34,038 nt of DNA. Source: JACDAN01 sp036380355. Its GTDB lineage: Bacteria > Actinomycetota > Thermoleophilia > Gaiellales > Gaiellaceae. A model generated the notes under the pieces. That model was not told the DNA's origin. It saw nothing but the letters and a program-made list of their open reading frames with translations, and made no database searches. The first letter of the stretch is position 1, and each line of letters starts with the position of its first letter. Shown piece after piece: positions 1 through 7,246 of this stretch. The position numbers were made by a program, and so were the translations under genes. The stretch is from NCBI GenBank assembly GCA_036380355.1, contig DASVEW010000028.1, positions 1-34,038 on the forward strand, given 5' to 3'.

Positions 1-154
1 CGTGCTCACGGGCGACGCGCTTGCGGTAATTGTCGAACTCGGCCTGAACGCGCTGGAGGGTGTCGAGGAGCTCGTCGCGCTCCCGCTGGACCGCCTCCAG
101 CTCGCCGGTTTCCTCGGCCTGCTCGACCTCGGTGTTCTCGACCTCCTCGGGCAT
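1..154 (-). CDS. grpE: GrpE nucleotide exchange factor, N-terminal part (cut by window edge)
   Basis: Only the first 51 codons are inside the window. Translation on the minus strand gives an acidic, flexible N-terminus (MPEEVENTEVEQAEE...) followed by a heptad-like helix ending in RVQAEFDNYRKRV. That ending is the characteristic start of the long GrpE dimerisation helix. GrpE releases ADP from DnaK in the cytoplasmic chaperone cycle. The ATG at 154-152 shares one base with the dnaK stop (TAATG), so translation is almost certainly coupled and grpE is second in the operon. The rest of the gene lies beyond position 1, so length and integrity cannot be judged. Confidence 0.9.
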   Translation of the reverse strand, partial: MPEEVENTEVEQAEETGELEAVQRERDELLDTLQRVQAEFDNYRKRVAREH

Positions 155-2079
155 TACGAGGTCTTCGCCTCCTCCTCGTCGATGACCTCGTAGTCGGCCT
201 CCTCGACGACCTCGTCGTCCGAACCGACTTCGCCCTCGGTGCCGTTGCCGCCGGCTGAAGCCGACGCCGCCTGCTGCGCGGTCGCCTGGGCGTACACGGC
301 CTCGGCCAGCTTCTGCGACGCCTCCTGGAGCGCGTCGGTCTTCTGTCGGATCTCGTTCACGTCCTGGCTCTCGAGCACGCCGCGGAGCTCCATGATCCGG
401 CCCTCGATCGTCGAGGCGTCGGACTCGTCGAGCTTGTCGCGGTGATCCCTGAGCGTTCGCTCGGTCTGGTAGGCCAGCGACTCCGCGGCGTTCCGCGCGT
501 CGGCGAGCTCGCGCAGGTTGTGCGCCTCGTCGGCGTGCGCCTCCGCGTCGCGGATCATCTTCTGGACCTCGTCCTCCTTGAGGCCCGAGCCGCCCTCGAT
601 CCGGATCTGCTGCTCGTTGCCGGTCCCGAGGTCCTTGGCCGACACGTTGATGATCCCGTTCGCGTCGATGTCGAAGGCGACCTCGATCTGCGGCATGCTC
701 CGCATCGCCGGCGGGATGCCGACGAGCTGGAACTTGCCGAGCGTCTTGTTGTAGAGCGCCATCTCCGACTCGCCCTGGAGGACGTGCACCTCCACGGAGG
801 GCTGGTTGTCCTCGGCAGTCGTGAACGTCTCCGACTTCTTCGTCGGGATCGTCGTGTTGCGGTCGATCAGCTTCGTGAAGACGCCGCCCTTGGTCTCGAT
901 GCCCAGCGAGAGCGGCGTGACGTCGAGCAGGAGGATGTCCTTGACCTCGCCCTTGAGGACGCCGCCCTGGATGGCCGCGCCGACGGCGACGACCTCGTCC
1001 GGGTTCACGCCCTTGTGCGGGTCCTTGCCGGTCAGCTCCTTGACCTTGTCGACGACGGCGGGCATGCGCGTCATGCCGCCGACGAGGACGACGTGGTGGA
1101 TGTCCTTCGCCTCGAGGCCGGCGTCGGAGAGCGCCTGCTTCGTCGGTCCGACCGTCCGCTCGAGCAGGTCCGCCGTCAGCTCGTTGAGCTTCGCGCGGGT
1201 CAGCTGCAGGTCGAGGTGCTTCGGGCCCTCCTGCGTCGCGGTGATGAACGGCAGGTTGATCTGCGTCGTCATCGTCGACGAGAGCTCGATCTTCGCCTTC
1301 TCCGCCGCCTCGTAGAGCCGCTGCAGCGCCATCTTGTCGGCGGCGAGATCGATGCCCTGGTCCTTCTTGAACTCGGCGACCATCCAGTCGACCACCGCCT
1401 TGTCGAAGTTGTCGCCGCCGAGATGGTTGTCGCCGGCGGTCGACTTGACCTGGAAGAAGCCCTCCGCGAGCTCGAGGACCGAGACGTCGAACGTGCCGCC
1501 GCCGAGGTCGAAGACGAGGACGGTCTGCTCCTCCTCCTTCTCGAGCCCGTAGGCGAGAGCGGCCGCGGTCGGCTCGTTGATGATGCGGACGACGTTGAGC
1601 CCGGCGATCTTGCCGGCGTCCTTCGTCGCCTCGCGCTGCGCGTTGTTGAAGTAGGCCGGAACCGTGACGACTGCGTCTGTCACCGGCTCGCCCAGGTAGG
1701 CCTCCGCGTCGGCCTTCAGCTTCTGGAGGATCATCGCGGAGATCTCCGGCGGCGCGTACTCCTTGCCGCCCGCCTTGACGCGGACGTCGCCGTTCGGACC
1801 CTTGACGACCTCGTACGGGACGATGGTCATCTCCTCCGAGACCTCGTCGTGCTTGCGCCCCATGAAGCGCTTGATCGAGAAGATCGTGTTCTGCGGGTTC
1901 GTGACCTGCTGGCGCTTCGCCGGCGGGCCGACGAGCCGCTCGCCGTCGCCCGTGAACGCGACGACGGACGGCGTGGTGCGGCCGCCCTCTGCGTTCGGGA
2001 CGACGGTCGGCTCACCGCCCTCCAGCACCGCCATGCAGGAGTTCGTCGTGCCAAGATCGATGCCGATCGTCTTTGCCAT
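154..2079 (-). CDS. dnaK: Molecular chaperone DnaK (Hsp70)
   Basis: The 641-residue protein is full length for the family. The actin-like ATPase domain begins MAKTIGIDLGTTNSC and contains the phosphate-binding loop VLVFDLGGGTFDVS, the PAYFNNAQREATKDAG segment and the VLVGGMTRMP adenosine loop. The substrate-binding domain follows with LLLDVTPLSLGIETKGG and GIPPAMRSMPQIEV. The C-terminal lid ends in a low-complexity Gly/Ala then acidic tail. It binds exposed hydrophobic peptides in an ATP-dependent cycle with GrpE and DnaJ. The start is supported by a strong ribosome binding site, AGGGAGGG on the minus strand (2097-2090), ten bases before the ATG. Unlike many genes here it therefore has a conventional leader. 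grpE follows with a one-base overlap. I saw no convincing HspR or HrcA operator upstream. Confidence 0.98.
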   Translation of the reverse strand: MAKTIGIDLGTTNSCMAVLEGGEPTVVPNAEGGRTTPSVVAFTGDGERLVGPPAKRQQVTNPQNTIFSIKRFMGRKHDEVSEEMTIVPYEVVKGPNGDVRVKAGGKEYAPPEISAMILQKLKADAEAYLGEPVTDAVVTVPAYFNNAQREATKDAGKIAGLNVVRIINEPTAAALAYGLEKEEEQTVLVFDLGGGTFDVSVLELAEGFFQVKSTAGDNHLGGDNFDKAVVDWMVAEFKKDQGIDLAADKMALQRLYEAAEKAKIELSSTMTTQINLPFITATQEGPKHLDLQLTRAKLNELTADLLERTVGPTKQALSDAGLEAKDIHHVVLVGGMTRMPAVVDKVKELTGKDPHKGVNPDEVVAVGAAIQGGVLKGEVKDILLLDVTPLSLGIETKGGVFTKLIDRNTTIPTKKSETFTTAEDNQPSVEVHVLQGESEMALYNKTLGKFQLVGIPPAMRSMPQIEVAFDIDANGIINVSAKDLGTGNEQQIRIEGGSGLKEDEVQKMIRDAEAHADEAHNLRELADARNAAESLAYQTERTLRDHRDKLDESDASTIEGRIMELRGVLESQDVNEIRQKTDALQEASQKLAEAVYAQATAQQAASASAGGNGTEGEVGSDDEVVEEADYEVIDEEEAKTS

Positions 2080-2133
2080 TGCCTCGTTTCCCTCCCTGGG
2101 TTAAGTCTCGTTCAGCGAAAAAATCTGAGCCTG

Positions 2134-2139
2134 AGGATA
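2134..2139 (-). promoter_or_regulatory. Possible extended -10 promoter of dnaK
   Basis: On the minus strand TGC-TATCCT reads as an extended -10 element. It would start transcription near 2127 and give a leader of about 48 bases that includes the Shine-Dalgarno sequence. No clear -35 is visible, so this is tentative. Confidence 0.4.
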
Positions 2140-2239
2140 GCAAGTCCTCGCCACGTTCGCCGCGCACCGCCCGAAGCGGGCAGGAAACGTCGGTCGCAGT
2201 CCCGCGGCAGCATCCGCCTCGGTACGCTCCCGTCCGCAG

Positions 2240-3325
2240 GTGGCCGACTCGCGCGTTCAGGAATACGCCCGACTGCTCGTCGAGCGCTCGATCGACGTCC
2301 AGCCCGGGTGGCAGGTGATGGTCATCTCGCAGCCGGCCGCGCGGCCGCTGCTCGAGGAGGTCGTGCGCCTGATCGGCCGGCGCGGCGCCTACCCGATCGT
2401 CCGCTTCAGCTACGCCATGGAGCAGCTGCCGTTCAATTGGACGTGGGCGAAGGAGGCGCCGCTCGAGACCGTCGCGCAGGTTGCGCCGGTCGACCAGCAC
2501 GTCTGGGACAACGTCGATGCCTGGATGCTCCTCGGCGCGCCGGAGAACCCGCGCGCCGGCGCCGACGTCCCGGCGGAGAAGCGCGAGGCCATCAACAAGG
2601 CTCACGCCGGCTTCCTCCAGCGACGTCTCCGAATGGAGATTCCCTGGGTCACCTGCCGCTTCCCCTCACCCTCGCTCGCGCAGGAGGCCGGGCTGACGAA
2701 CGAGGCGTTCGAGGACTTCCTCTACGGCGCCTGCCTCCTCGACTGGGACGCCGAGGGCGAAAAGATGAAACGGATCAAGGATCGCTTCGACCGGGCCGAT
2801 GAAGTCAGGATCGTGGGCGCCGAGACCGACCTTCGCTTCAGCCTCACGGGCCGCGAGGGCATGGTCGACGACGGCCACGCGAACATGCCGGGCGGGGAGG
2901 TCTTCTACAGCCCGGTGGAGGAGTCCACCGAGGGCGTCGTCAGCTTCCTCGAGTACCCCGCCTACCAGGAGCCGGACCTCGTCGACGGCGTCCGGATGCG
3001 CTACGAGGGCGGCAAGGTCGTCGACGCCTCGGCGACGGCGAACGAGGAGGCGCTGCTCGCGAAGCTCGACCGCGACGAGGGCGCGCGGATCCTCGGCGAG
3101 TACGGCATCGGCTGCAATCCGGGAATCCAGCGCTACATGAAGAACACGCTCTTCGACGAGAAGATGTACGGGACGATCCATCTGGCGATCGGCGCCGGCC
3201 TCCCGACGATCGGCGGGAAGAACGTCAGCGCCGTGCACTGGGACATGGTCAAGGACCTGCGCAACGGCGGCCGCATCGAGTGCGACGGCGAAGTCGTGCA
3301 AGAGAATGGTGAGTGGAAGTTCTGA
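2240..3325 (+). CDS. M29 family metallo-aminopeptidase (AmpS/AmpT type)
   Basis: The 361-residue protein matches the thermophilic aminopeptidase (peptidase M29) family along its whole length. Family M29 enzymes use two metal ions to remove N-terminal residues from peptides in the cytoplasm. Visible signatures include the GGEVFYSPVEEST segment with a probable metal-ligand glutamate, GIGCNPGI, GTIHLAIGAG with a ligand histidine, and SAVHWDMV with the His-x-Asp ligand pair. The chosen start is GTG at 2240, which gives MADSRVQEYARLL; no clear Shine-Dalgarno precedes it. A TACGCT hexamer at 2223-2228 is a possible -10. The last 20 bases overlap the next gene, so the two are probably co-transcribed. 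Family assignment is secure; substrate preference is unknown. Confidence 0.93.
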   Translation: MADSRVQEYARLLVERSIDVQPGWQVMVISQPAARPLLEEVVRLIGRRGAYPIVRFSYAMEQLPFNWTWAKEAPLETVAQVAPVDQHVWDNVDAWMLLGAPENPRAGADVPAEKREAINKAHAGFLQRRLRMEIPWVTCRFPSPSLAQEAGLTNEAFEDFLYGACLLDWDAEGEKMKRIKDRFDRADEVRIVGAETDLRFSLTGREGMVDDGHANMPGGEVFYSPVEESTEGVVSFLEYPAYQEPDLVDGVRMRYEGGKVVDASATANEEALLAKLDRDEGARILGEYGIGCNPGIQRYMKNTLFDEKMYGTIHLAIGAGLPTIGGKNVSAVHWDMVKDLRNGGRIECDGEVVQENGEWKF

Positions 3326-3836
3326 CGCGCGCATAGAGCTCGTCGACCACGATCCGAGCTGGGCGGAGCTCTTCGAGCAGGAACGGGCGCGCCTCGCCGC
3401 TGTCTTCGACAGCCACGCGGTCGGGATCGAGCACATCGGCTCCACCTCGGTGCCGGAGCTCTGCGCGAAGCCGATCGTCGACGTGCTCGTCGGCCTGCGC
3501 CGGCTGGAGCTCTCCGACGAGCAGGTCGAGGCGATGCGTGGGCTCGACTACGAGTTCATGGGCGAGTACGGGCTCCCCGGCCGGCTCTTCTTCCGCAAGC
3601 ACCCACGCACGCACCACGTCCACGTCGTCGAGCACGGCGGCGTGCACTGGGACCGGCAGCTGACCTTCAGGGATGCGCTGCGCACGGACGCCGAGGAGCG
3701 GCAGCGCTACGACGAGTTCAAGCGCAGGCTCGCCGCGGAGGGGCACCCGCGGGACGTCTACACCGAGCTGAAGACGCCGTTCATACGGGAGGTCGAGGCC
3801 CGGGCTCGGGCGCGGGGCGTCCGACCAACCGCCTGA
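3306..3836 (+). CDS. GrpB/UPF0157 family nucleotidyltransferase-fold protein
   Basis: The 176-residue protein belongs to the GrpB (UPF0157) family. It opens with IELVDHDPSWAELFEQE and carries the hallmark GIEHIGSTSVPELCAKPIVD, a nucleotidyltransferase-like GS...D pattern, followed by the HHVHVVE segment. Despite the name it is unrelated to GrpE. Members are related to small-molecule nucleotidyltransferases, and the exact substrate is unknown for most. The ATG at 3306 lies inside the end of the aminopeptidase gene; GTG at 3309 is an equally possible start three bases later. The 3' end overlaps the convergent EamA gene by 56 bases, so the two coding strands share their C-terminal codons. Confidence 0.88.
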   Translation: MVSGSSDARIELVDHDPSWAELFEQERARLAAVFDSHAVGIEHIGSTSVPELCAKPIVDVLVGLRRLELSDEQVEAMRGLDYEFMGEYGLPGRLFFRKHPRTHHVHVVEHGGVHWDRQLTFRDALRTDAEERQRYDEFKRRLAAEGHPRDVYTELKTPFIREVEARARARGVRPTA

Positions 3837-4674
3837 GCGTGGCGGCAGCCGCGGGCTCGGCGATCAGGATCCCGACGAAGATCACGCCGCAGCCGACCAG
3901 TCCGAGCGTGCCGATCCGGTCGCCGGCGAGCAGGTAGCCGAAGAGCCCCGCAAACACCGTCTCCAGCGAGAAGATGATCGCGATCCGGGTCGCGCTGACA
4001 CGGCGCTGCGCCCAGATCTGGACGAGATAGGCGAAGGCGACCGCGAAGAGGCCGGTGACGATCAGCGCCGCCCAGACGGTCGTCCCGCGCGGCACCGACA
4101 GGTCGCCGAACGCGAGGGCGAGCGCGAGGAAGACGGCGGCGGCGCTCGCGACCTCGACCCAGGTGAGGGCGAAAGCGTCGAACCGGTTCGCGTAGCGCTC
4201 GACCATCACGATCTGCAGCGCCTGCGCGACGGTGCTGGCGAGAACGAGCGCGTCGCCGGTCGCGGATCCCTCGGGCACCCCGGAGAGCAGTGCGAGGCCG
4301 ACGAGGGCGAGGCCCACGGCAAGCCAGAGCTGCCGGGGGATCGGCGTGCGGAAGAGGGCCAAGCCCAGCAGCGGCGTGAAGAGGACGTAGAGCCCCGTGA
4401 TGAAGCCGGTGCTCGTCACCGTCGTCCGCTCGAGCCCCGCCGTCTGGAGCCCGATGCCGAGCGCGACGAGGCCGCCGAGGATGCTGCCGGCGACAAGCCC
4501 GTCGCGGCCGAGGCCCCGGAGCCGCAGCAGCGCGACAGGCGCCAGCGACGCCGTGGCGATCAGGTACCGGACGGCCAGGAACGCGAGGAGCGGATACAGC
4601 GCCACCGCGTCCTTGACCTGAACGAACGTGACGCCCCAGACGGCCGTAACGACGACGAGCGCCAGGGTCGCCAC
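3781..4674 (-). CDS. EamA/DMT-family transporter
   Basis: This 297-residue, very hydrophobic protein has about ten membrane segments arranged as two EamA repeats (roughly residues 1-135 and 145-275). The first begins LALVVVTAVWGVTFVQVKDAV, and the second contains the typical ALIVTGLFAVAFAYLVQIWAQ and a final helix after LAGDRIGTLGLVGCG. Drug/metabolite exporters of this family move small metabolites or amino acids across the inner membrane; the substrate cannot be read from sequence. The GTG start at 4674 is placed by a TAGGAT hexamer (4686-4681) exactly six bases upstream, suggesting a leaderless transcript. The gene converges on and overlaps the GrpB-family gene. Confidence 0.93.
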   Translation of the reverse strand: MATLALVVVTAVWGVTFVQVKDAVALYPLLAFLAVRYLIATASLAPVALLRLRGLGRDGLVAGSILGGLVALGIGLQTAGLERTTVTSTGFITGLYVLFTPLLGLALFRTPIPRQLWLAVGLALVGLALLSGVPEGSATGDALVLASTVAQALQIVMVERYANRFDAFALTWVEVASAAAVFLALALAFGDLSVPRGTTVWAALIVTGLFAVAFAYLVQIWAQRRVSATRIAIIFSLETVFAGLFGYLLAGDRIGTLGLVGCGVIFVGILIAEPAAAATLRRLVGRPAPEPGPRPPV

Positions 4675-4680
4675 GCGAGG

Positions 4681-4686
4681 ATCCTA
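4681..4686 (-). promoter_or_regulatory. Leaderless -10 element of the EamA gene
   Basis: TAGGAT on the minus strand is followed by six bases and then GTG at 4674. This is the same spacing seen at several other genes in the window. Confidence 0.55.
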
Positions 4687-4851
4687 GAGGCGACCCCAAG
4701 AAGGCAAACCGCCTAAGAGCCACAGCGGTACTGGCTGTTGGGAAGCGGCAACAACAGCCGCATTAGCGGGGGGAAGGTTCTCTGGAAACGACGGTCAACG
4801 GACCGGGGAGCAAGCGACAGCAGCGAGAAGCGACCCGCGACCGGTCAGGTG

Positions 4852-4938
4852 ACCTTCGACGGCGAGCTTCTCGTCGACGGCGGGGCCAACCATCCGACCC
4901 GGCCGGCCCCGTTCATCCGCGTCGACACAGAGAAGTAA
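4852..4938 (+). CDS. Doubtful small ORF or gene remnant
   Basis: Twenty-eight residues reading MTFDGELLVDGG then a Pro-rich stretch ending FIRVDTEK, terminated by TAA. GC-biased third positions in nearly every codon support coding. Against it are the absence of a ribosome binding site and of a recognisable family. An in-frame extension upstream to TTG 4738 (66 residues) lacks the codon bias. It ends 21 bases before the convergent end of the small acidic-protein gene. Confidence 0.25.
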   Translation, partial: TFDGELLVDGGANHPTRPAPFIRVDTEK

Positions 4939-4959
4939 TCGGGAACGAGGAGCGGCGGC

Positions 4960-5136
4960 CTAGGCGGCGTCCCCGCCCTGGCCGCCCTCCCCGGCGTGCG
5001 TGCTCGGCTCGTTGTCGTCCCAGCCGCTGACGTCGACGGGCTCGTCGCTCGCCCCTGCCTCGTCGATCGCCTCCTGCGTCGGGTTGGGCTCGCTCTCGCG
5101 CGGGCCCTCGTTCTCCCGATCGTCGAGCTCGGACAC
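4960..5136 (-). CDS. Small acidic hypothetical protein, downstream of CsbD-like gene
   Basis: The GTG start at 5136 gives a 58-residue, strongly acidic, probably disordered protein. It runs MSELDDRENEGPRES, then PNPTQEAIDEAGASDEP, then VDVSGWDDNEPSTHAGEGG, and ends GDAA. Only one base separates its start from the TAG of the CsbD-like gene (TAG-C-GTG), so it is very likely translated by coupling and shares that gene's stress regulation. I do not recognise a family. The composition (many D, E, N, G, P, no cysteine) resembles small desiccation- or stress-associated hydrophilic proteins, but that is only an impression. Confidence 0.6.
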   Translation of the reverse strand: MSELDDRENEGPRESEPNPTQEAIDEAGASDEPVDVSGWDDNEPSTHAGEGGQGGDAA

Positions 5137-5137
5137 G

Positions 5138-5296
5138 CTACGTGCGGTCCTTGATCTCGTCCGCGACGTCGTCGGCCTTCTCCTTCGCGTCGCCCCACGC
5201 CTCCTGGGCGTGACCCTCGGTCTCGGTCGACTCGTCGTCTGTGAGGTCGCCGATCTTCTGCTTCGCTTCACCCTCCACCTGGTCCCAGTTGCCCAT
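5138..5296 (-). CDS. CsbD-like general stress protein
   Basis: The protein has 52 residues: MGNWDQVEGEAKQKIGDL, a short acidic linker, then GHAQEAWGDAKEKADDVADE. It matches the CsbD/YjbJ family of small helical hydrophilic stress proteins, which typically begin with a W-x-x-x-x-G-x-x-K-x-x-x-G-x-L pattern. CsbD-family genes are commonly induced by general stress sigma factors; their molecular function is unknown. The start at 5296 is fixed by GAAAGGAG immediately upstream on the minus strand. A longer in-frame reading from 5353 is therefore rejected. It is followed one base later by the small acidic protein gene and diverges from moaA. Confidence 0.85.
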   Translation of the reverse strand: MGNWDQVEGEAKQKIGDLTDDESTETEGHAQEAWGDAKEKADDVADEIKDRT

Positions 5297-5365
5297 GACG
5301 GTCTCCTTTCGATGGCTGTCAGGCGCGGTCTTTCGCGCCGAGAGCCAAGCCAAACCTCGCCGGGG

Positions 5366-5371
5366 TACGCT
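5366..5371 (+). promoter_or_regulatory. Leaderless -10 element of moaA
   Basis: TACGCT is followed by six bases and then the ATG at 5378, so the first transcribed base would be the A of the start codon. Confidence 0.55.
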
Positions 5372-5377
5372 TGGCGC

Positions 5378-6367
5378 ATGGAACCGCTCGTCGACGGGTG
5401 GGGTCGGGAGATCAAGAGCGTCCGCGTGTCCGTCACGGACAAGTGCAACTTCCGCTGCCGCTACTGCATGCCGGCCGAGGGGCTCGAGTGGCTCGGCCGC
5501 GACGAGCTCCTCACGTTCGAGGAGATGGCCCGCGTCGTCGGCGTGCTCGCCGGGATGGGTGTCGAGGAGGTGCGCCTGACCGGCGGCGAGCCGCTCGCAC
5601 GCCGCGACCTACCGGTGCTCGTCTCGATGCTGTCCGAGATCTCCGGTGTCACCGATCTCTCGCTGACGACGAACGGCGTCCTGCTCGACCGGTTCGCAGG
5701 CCCGCTCGTCGAAGCAGGCCTGCGGCGGCTGAACGTCTCACTGGACTCGCTGTCCCACGTCCGTTTCGCCGAGATAACGAGGCGCGACGCGCTCGACCGA
5801 GTGCTCGCCGGCCTCGAGGCCGCGGAGGCTCACCCGGAGCTGCGGCCGATCAAGGTCAACTGCGTGGCGATCCGCGGGTTCACCGAGCAGGAGGTGCCCG
5901 CCCTCGCCGGGCTCGCGCGCCGGAAGCCCTACGTCGTCCGCTTCATCGAGTTCATGCCGCTGGACGCAGAGGAGCGCTGGGACGGTGACGACGTGCTCAC
6001 CGGGGCCGAGATCCGTGCCCTGATCGAGGAGCGGTGGCCGCTCGTGGAGATCCCGGCGAAGGCGTCGTCGACTGCCCGCAGGTTCCGCTTCGCGGACGGC
6101 AAGGGCGAGGTCGGGTTCGTCAACCCCGTGTCGGAGCCGTTCTGCTCGTCCTGCGACCGGATCCGGCTGACCGCCGACGGCCAGCTCCGGACCTGTCTCT
6201 TCTCACGGCGCGAATGGGATCTCAAGACGCCCCTCCGGGAGGGTGCGAGCGACGACGACCTTGCCGCGCTCGTCCGCTGGGCGGTCCGCCACAAGGAGCT
6301 GAAGCACAAGATCAACGACGCGGGCTTCGTCCGGGCCTCGCGCTCGATGTCCCAGATCGGCGGCTGA
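5378..6367 (+). CDS. moaA: GTP 3',8-cyclase MoaA (molybdenum cofactor biosynthesis)
   Basis: The 329-residue radical-SAM enzyme performs the first step of molybdopterin synthesis, converting GTP to 3',8-cyclo-GTP in the cytoplasm. The N-terminal [4Fe-4S] cluster motif C-x3-C-x2-C is at residues 23-30 (KCNFRCRYC). RLTGGEPL is the SAM-binding region. The C-terminal cluster is bound by CSSCDRIRLTADGQLRTC, and the chain ends in the conserved Gly-Gly tail (SMSQIGG) that MoaA needs for activity. The ATG at 5378 is preferred over longer frames because the family begins here and a -10 hexamer lies six bases upstream. No other moa gene is nearby, so it stands alone. Confidence 0.96.
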   Translation: MEPLVDGWGREIKSVRVSVTDKCNFRCRYCMPAEGLEWLGRDELLTFEEMARVVGVLAGMGVEEVRLTGGEPLARRDLPVLVSMLSEISGVTDLSLTTNGVLLDRFAGPLVEAGLRRLNVSLDSLSHVRFAEITRRDALDRVLAGLEAAEAHPELRPIKVNCVAIRGFTEQEVPALAGLARRKPYVVRFIEFMPLDAEERWDGDDVLTGAEIRALIEERWPLVEIPAKASSTARRFRFADGKGEVGFVNPVSEPFCSSCDRIRLTADGQLRTCLFSRREWDLKTPLREGASDDDLAALVRWAVRHKELKHKINDAGFVRASRSMSQIGG

Positions 6368-6373
6368 CTCGTC

Positions 6374-6488
6374 CTACTTGATGCCGAGCCGCACGCGGTA
6401 GCCGAAGACGATCGGCACGCGGCGGTCGCCGATCACCCGGCGAACGGTCTCGTCGAGCGCCTCCAGCCCCAGCTCCTCGTCCGTGACA
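6374..6488 (-). pseudogene. Displaced C-terminal codons of the methyltransferase (other frame)
   Basis: In another minus-strand frame the sequence reads LGVTDEELGLEALDE, then TVRRVIGDRRVPIVFGY, then RVRLGIK and a TAG at 6376-6374. This is the normal C-terminus of the preceding methyltransferase family, with intact codon bias, but one frame away from the rest of the gene. A one-base loss (or two-base gain) around 6485-6500 would explain it. It may be a true mutation or an assembly/sequencing error. Confidence 0.7.
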
Positions 6489-7188
6489 CCGAGGCCCGCA
6501 GCTCCGGGACGAGCCCCAGGCTGTGCGCGAAGCCCAGGAGCTCCTCCGCGCCGGCGTCGAGCTCGTCGTGGAGCACGAGCTCCCGCACGTACTGAAAGTG
6601 CTCGCAGTCTCGGATCCGCGCGAGGTGCCCGGTCTTCGGCGACCGCGTCCAGCCCGCCTCGAAGGGATGCTCGTCGCGGATCCGCGCCCGGCGCACGAGG
6701 TGCTCCTCGTACGCAGCATCGACCTCCGGGTGCACGAACGGCGGATAGTCGTAGTCGTACGCGGCGAAGGCGCCGCCGGGCCGAAGCAGCCGCGCCGCCT
6801 CGGCCAGCACCGGCCCCGGCTCCATCCAGTGGAAGGACTGCGAGCAGGTGACGAGATCGGCGCCGCCGTCCGGCAGGCCCGTTTCGCTTGCGAAGGCGTC
6901 GACGTACCGGACGTTGCCCTCGGGCGTCCGCCGCTCGGCCACCGCACGCATGGCCGGGTTCGGCTCCACGCCGACCACGTCGTCGGCACGATCCGCCCAA
7001 GCTCTCGCCGAGAGCCCCGTCCCGCTCCCCAGGTCGACGACGGAGCGGACGGGCGGCCCGCCGGCGTACCGCGTGAGCGCATCGAGCAGGACGGAAGGCG
7101 GCCTGGGGCGGAACGCGTCGTAGTGGTCGGCGAAGCCGTCCCGCAGGTAGCCGCTCTGTCGTATCGCCTCGTTCGAGAACTCGCTCAT
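6433..7188 (-). CDS. Class I SAM-dependent methyltransferase (apparent C-terminal frameshift)
   Basis: The 251-residue frame starts MSEFSNEAIRQSGYLRDGFAD at ATG 7188. It shows the class I methyltransferase fold: SAM-binding motif I VVDLGSGTGLSAR (about residue 48), the acidic ribose-binding GVEPNPAM, a DLVTCSQSFHW motif IV and RLLRPGGAFAAYDYD. Relatives methylate small molecules or lipids; the substrate is unknown. After GLVPELRA the frame goes off into an Arg/Ser/Trp-rich tail that does not look coding, and the expected family C-terminus continues in another frame to 6374. The gene is therefore either mildly disrupted or wrongly assembled; the catalytic core is intact. It is convergent with moaA and divergent from the PAP2 gene. 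Confidence 0.85.
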   Translation of the reverse strand: MSEFSNEAIRQSGYLRDGFADHYDAFRPRPPSVLLDALTRYAGGPPVRSVVDLGSGTGLSARAWADRADDVVGVEPNPAMRAVAERRTPEGNVRYVDAFASETGLPDGGADLVTCSQSFHWMEPGPVLAEAARLLRPGGAFAAYDYDYPPFVHPEVDAAYEEHLVRRARIRDEHPFEAGWTRSPKTGHLARIRDCEHFQYVRELVLHDELDAGAEELLGFAHSLGLVPELRASVSRTRSWGWRRSTRPFAG

Positions 7189-7233
7189 CCCGCGGGAAGC
7201 CGTCCGGACGCCCGTTACCTCCGCGGCCGAGAG

Positions 7234-7239
7234 TAAACT
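7234..7239 (+). promoter_or_regulatory. Leaderless -10 element of the PAP2 gene
   Basis: TAAACT is followed by seven bases and then TTG at 7247. Confidence 0.5.
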
Positions 7240-7246
7240 CGTCTAC

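Larger units (their letters stand above)
4675..4959. other. Gene-poor gap with small hairpins and one doubtful short ORF
   Basis: No recognisable gene lies here. Two small perfect hairpins are visible: GCGGC-7-GCCGC at 4745-4761 and CGGTC-4-GACCG at 4792-4805. A GGTCA-gg-TGACC palindrome follows near 4845. An open frame runs on the plus strand to TAA at 4936-4938. Its last 29 codons (from GTG 4852, MTFDGELLVDGG...) have strongly GC-rich third positions as real genes here do, but the earlier part (from TTG 4738) does not. It could be a short gene, a gene remnant, or an RNA with a fortuitous frame. I do not recognise the sequence. Confidence 0.35.

Noticed and set aside
2100..2239. HspR (HAIR) or HrcA (CIRCE) operator upstream of dnaK
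   Set aside because: Only partial matches (CTGAG repeats near 2125-2135); no inverted repeat with the right spacing was found.
442..2802. A 786-codon open frame antisense to dnaK
   Set aside because: Antisense shadow of dnaK with Arg/Leu/Asp-rich composition and no domain.
5000..5377. N-terminal extension of MoaA by 126 residues
   Set aside because: It runs antisense through the CsbD-like and acidic-protein genes. MoaA homologues start near 5378, where the -10 spacing also fits.
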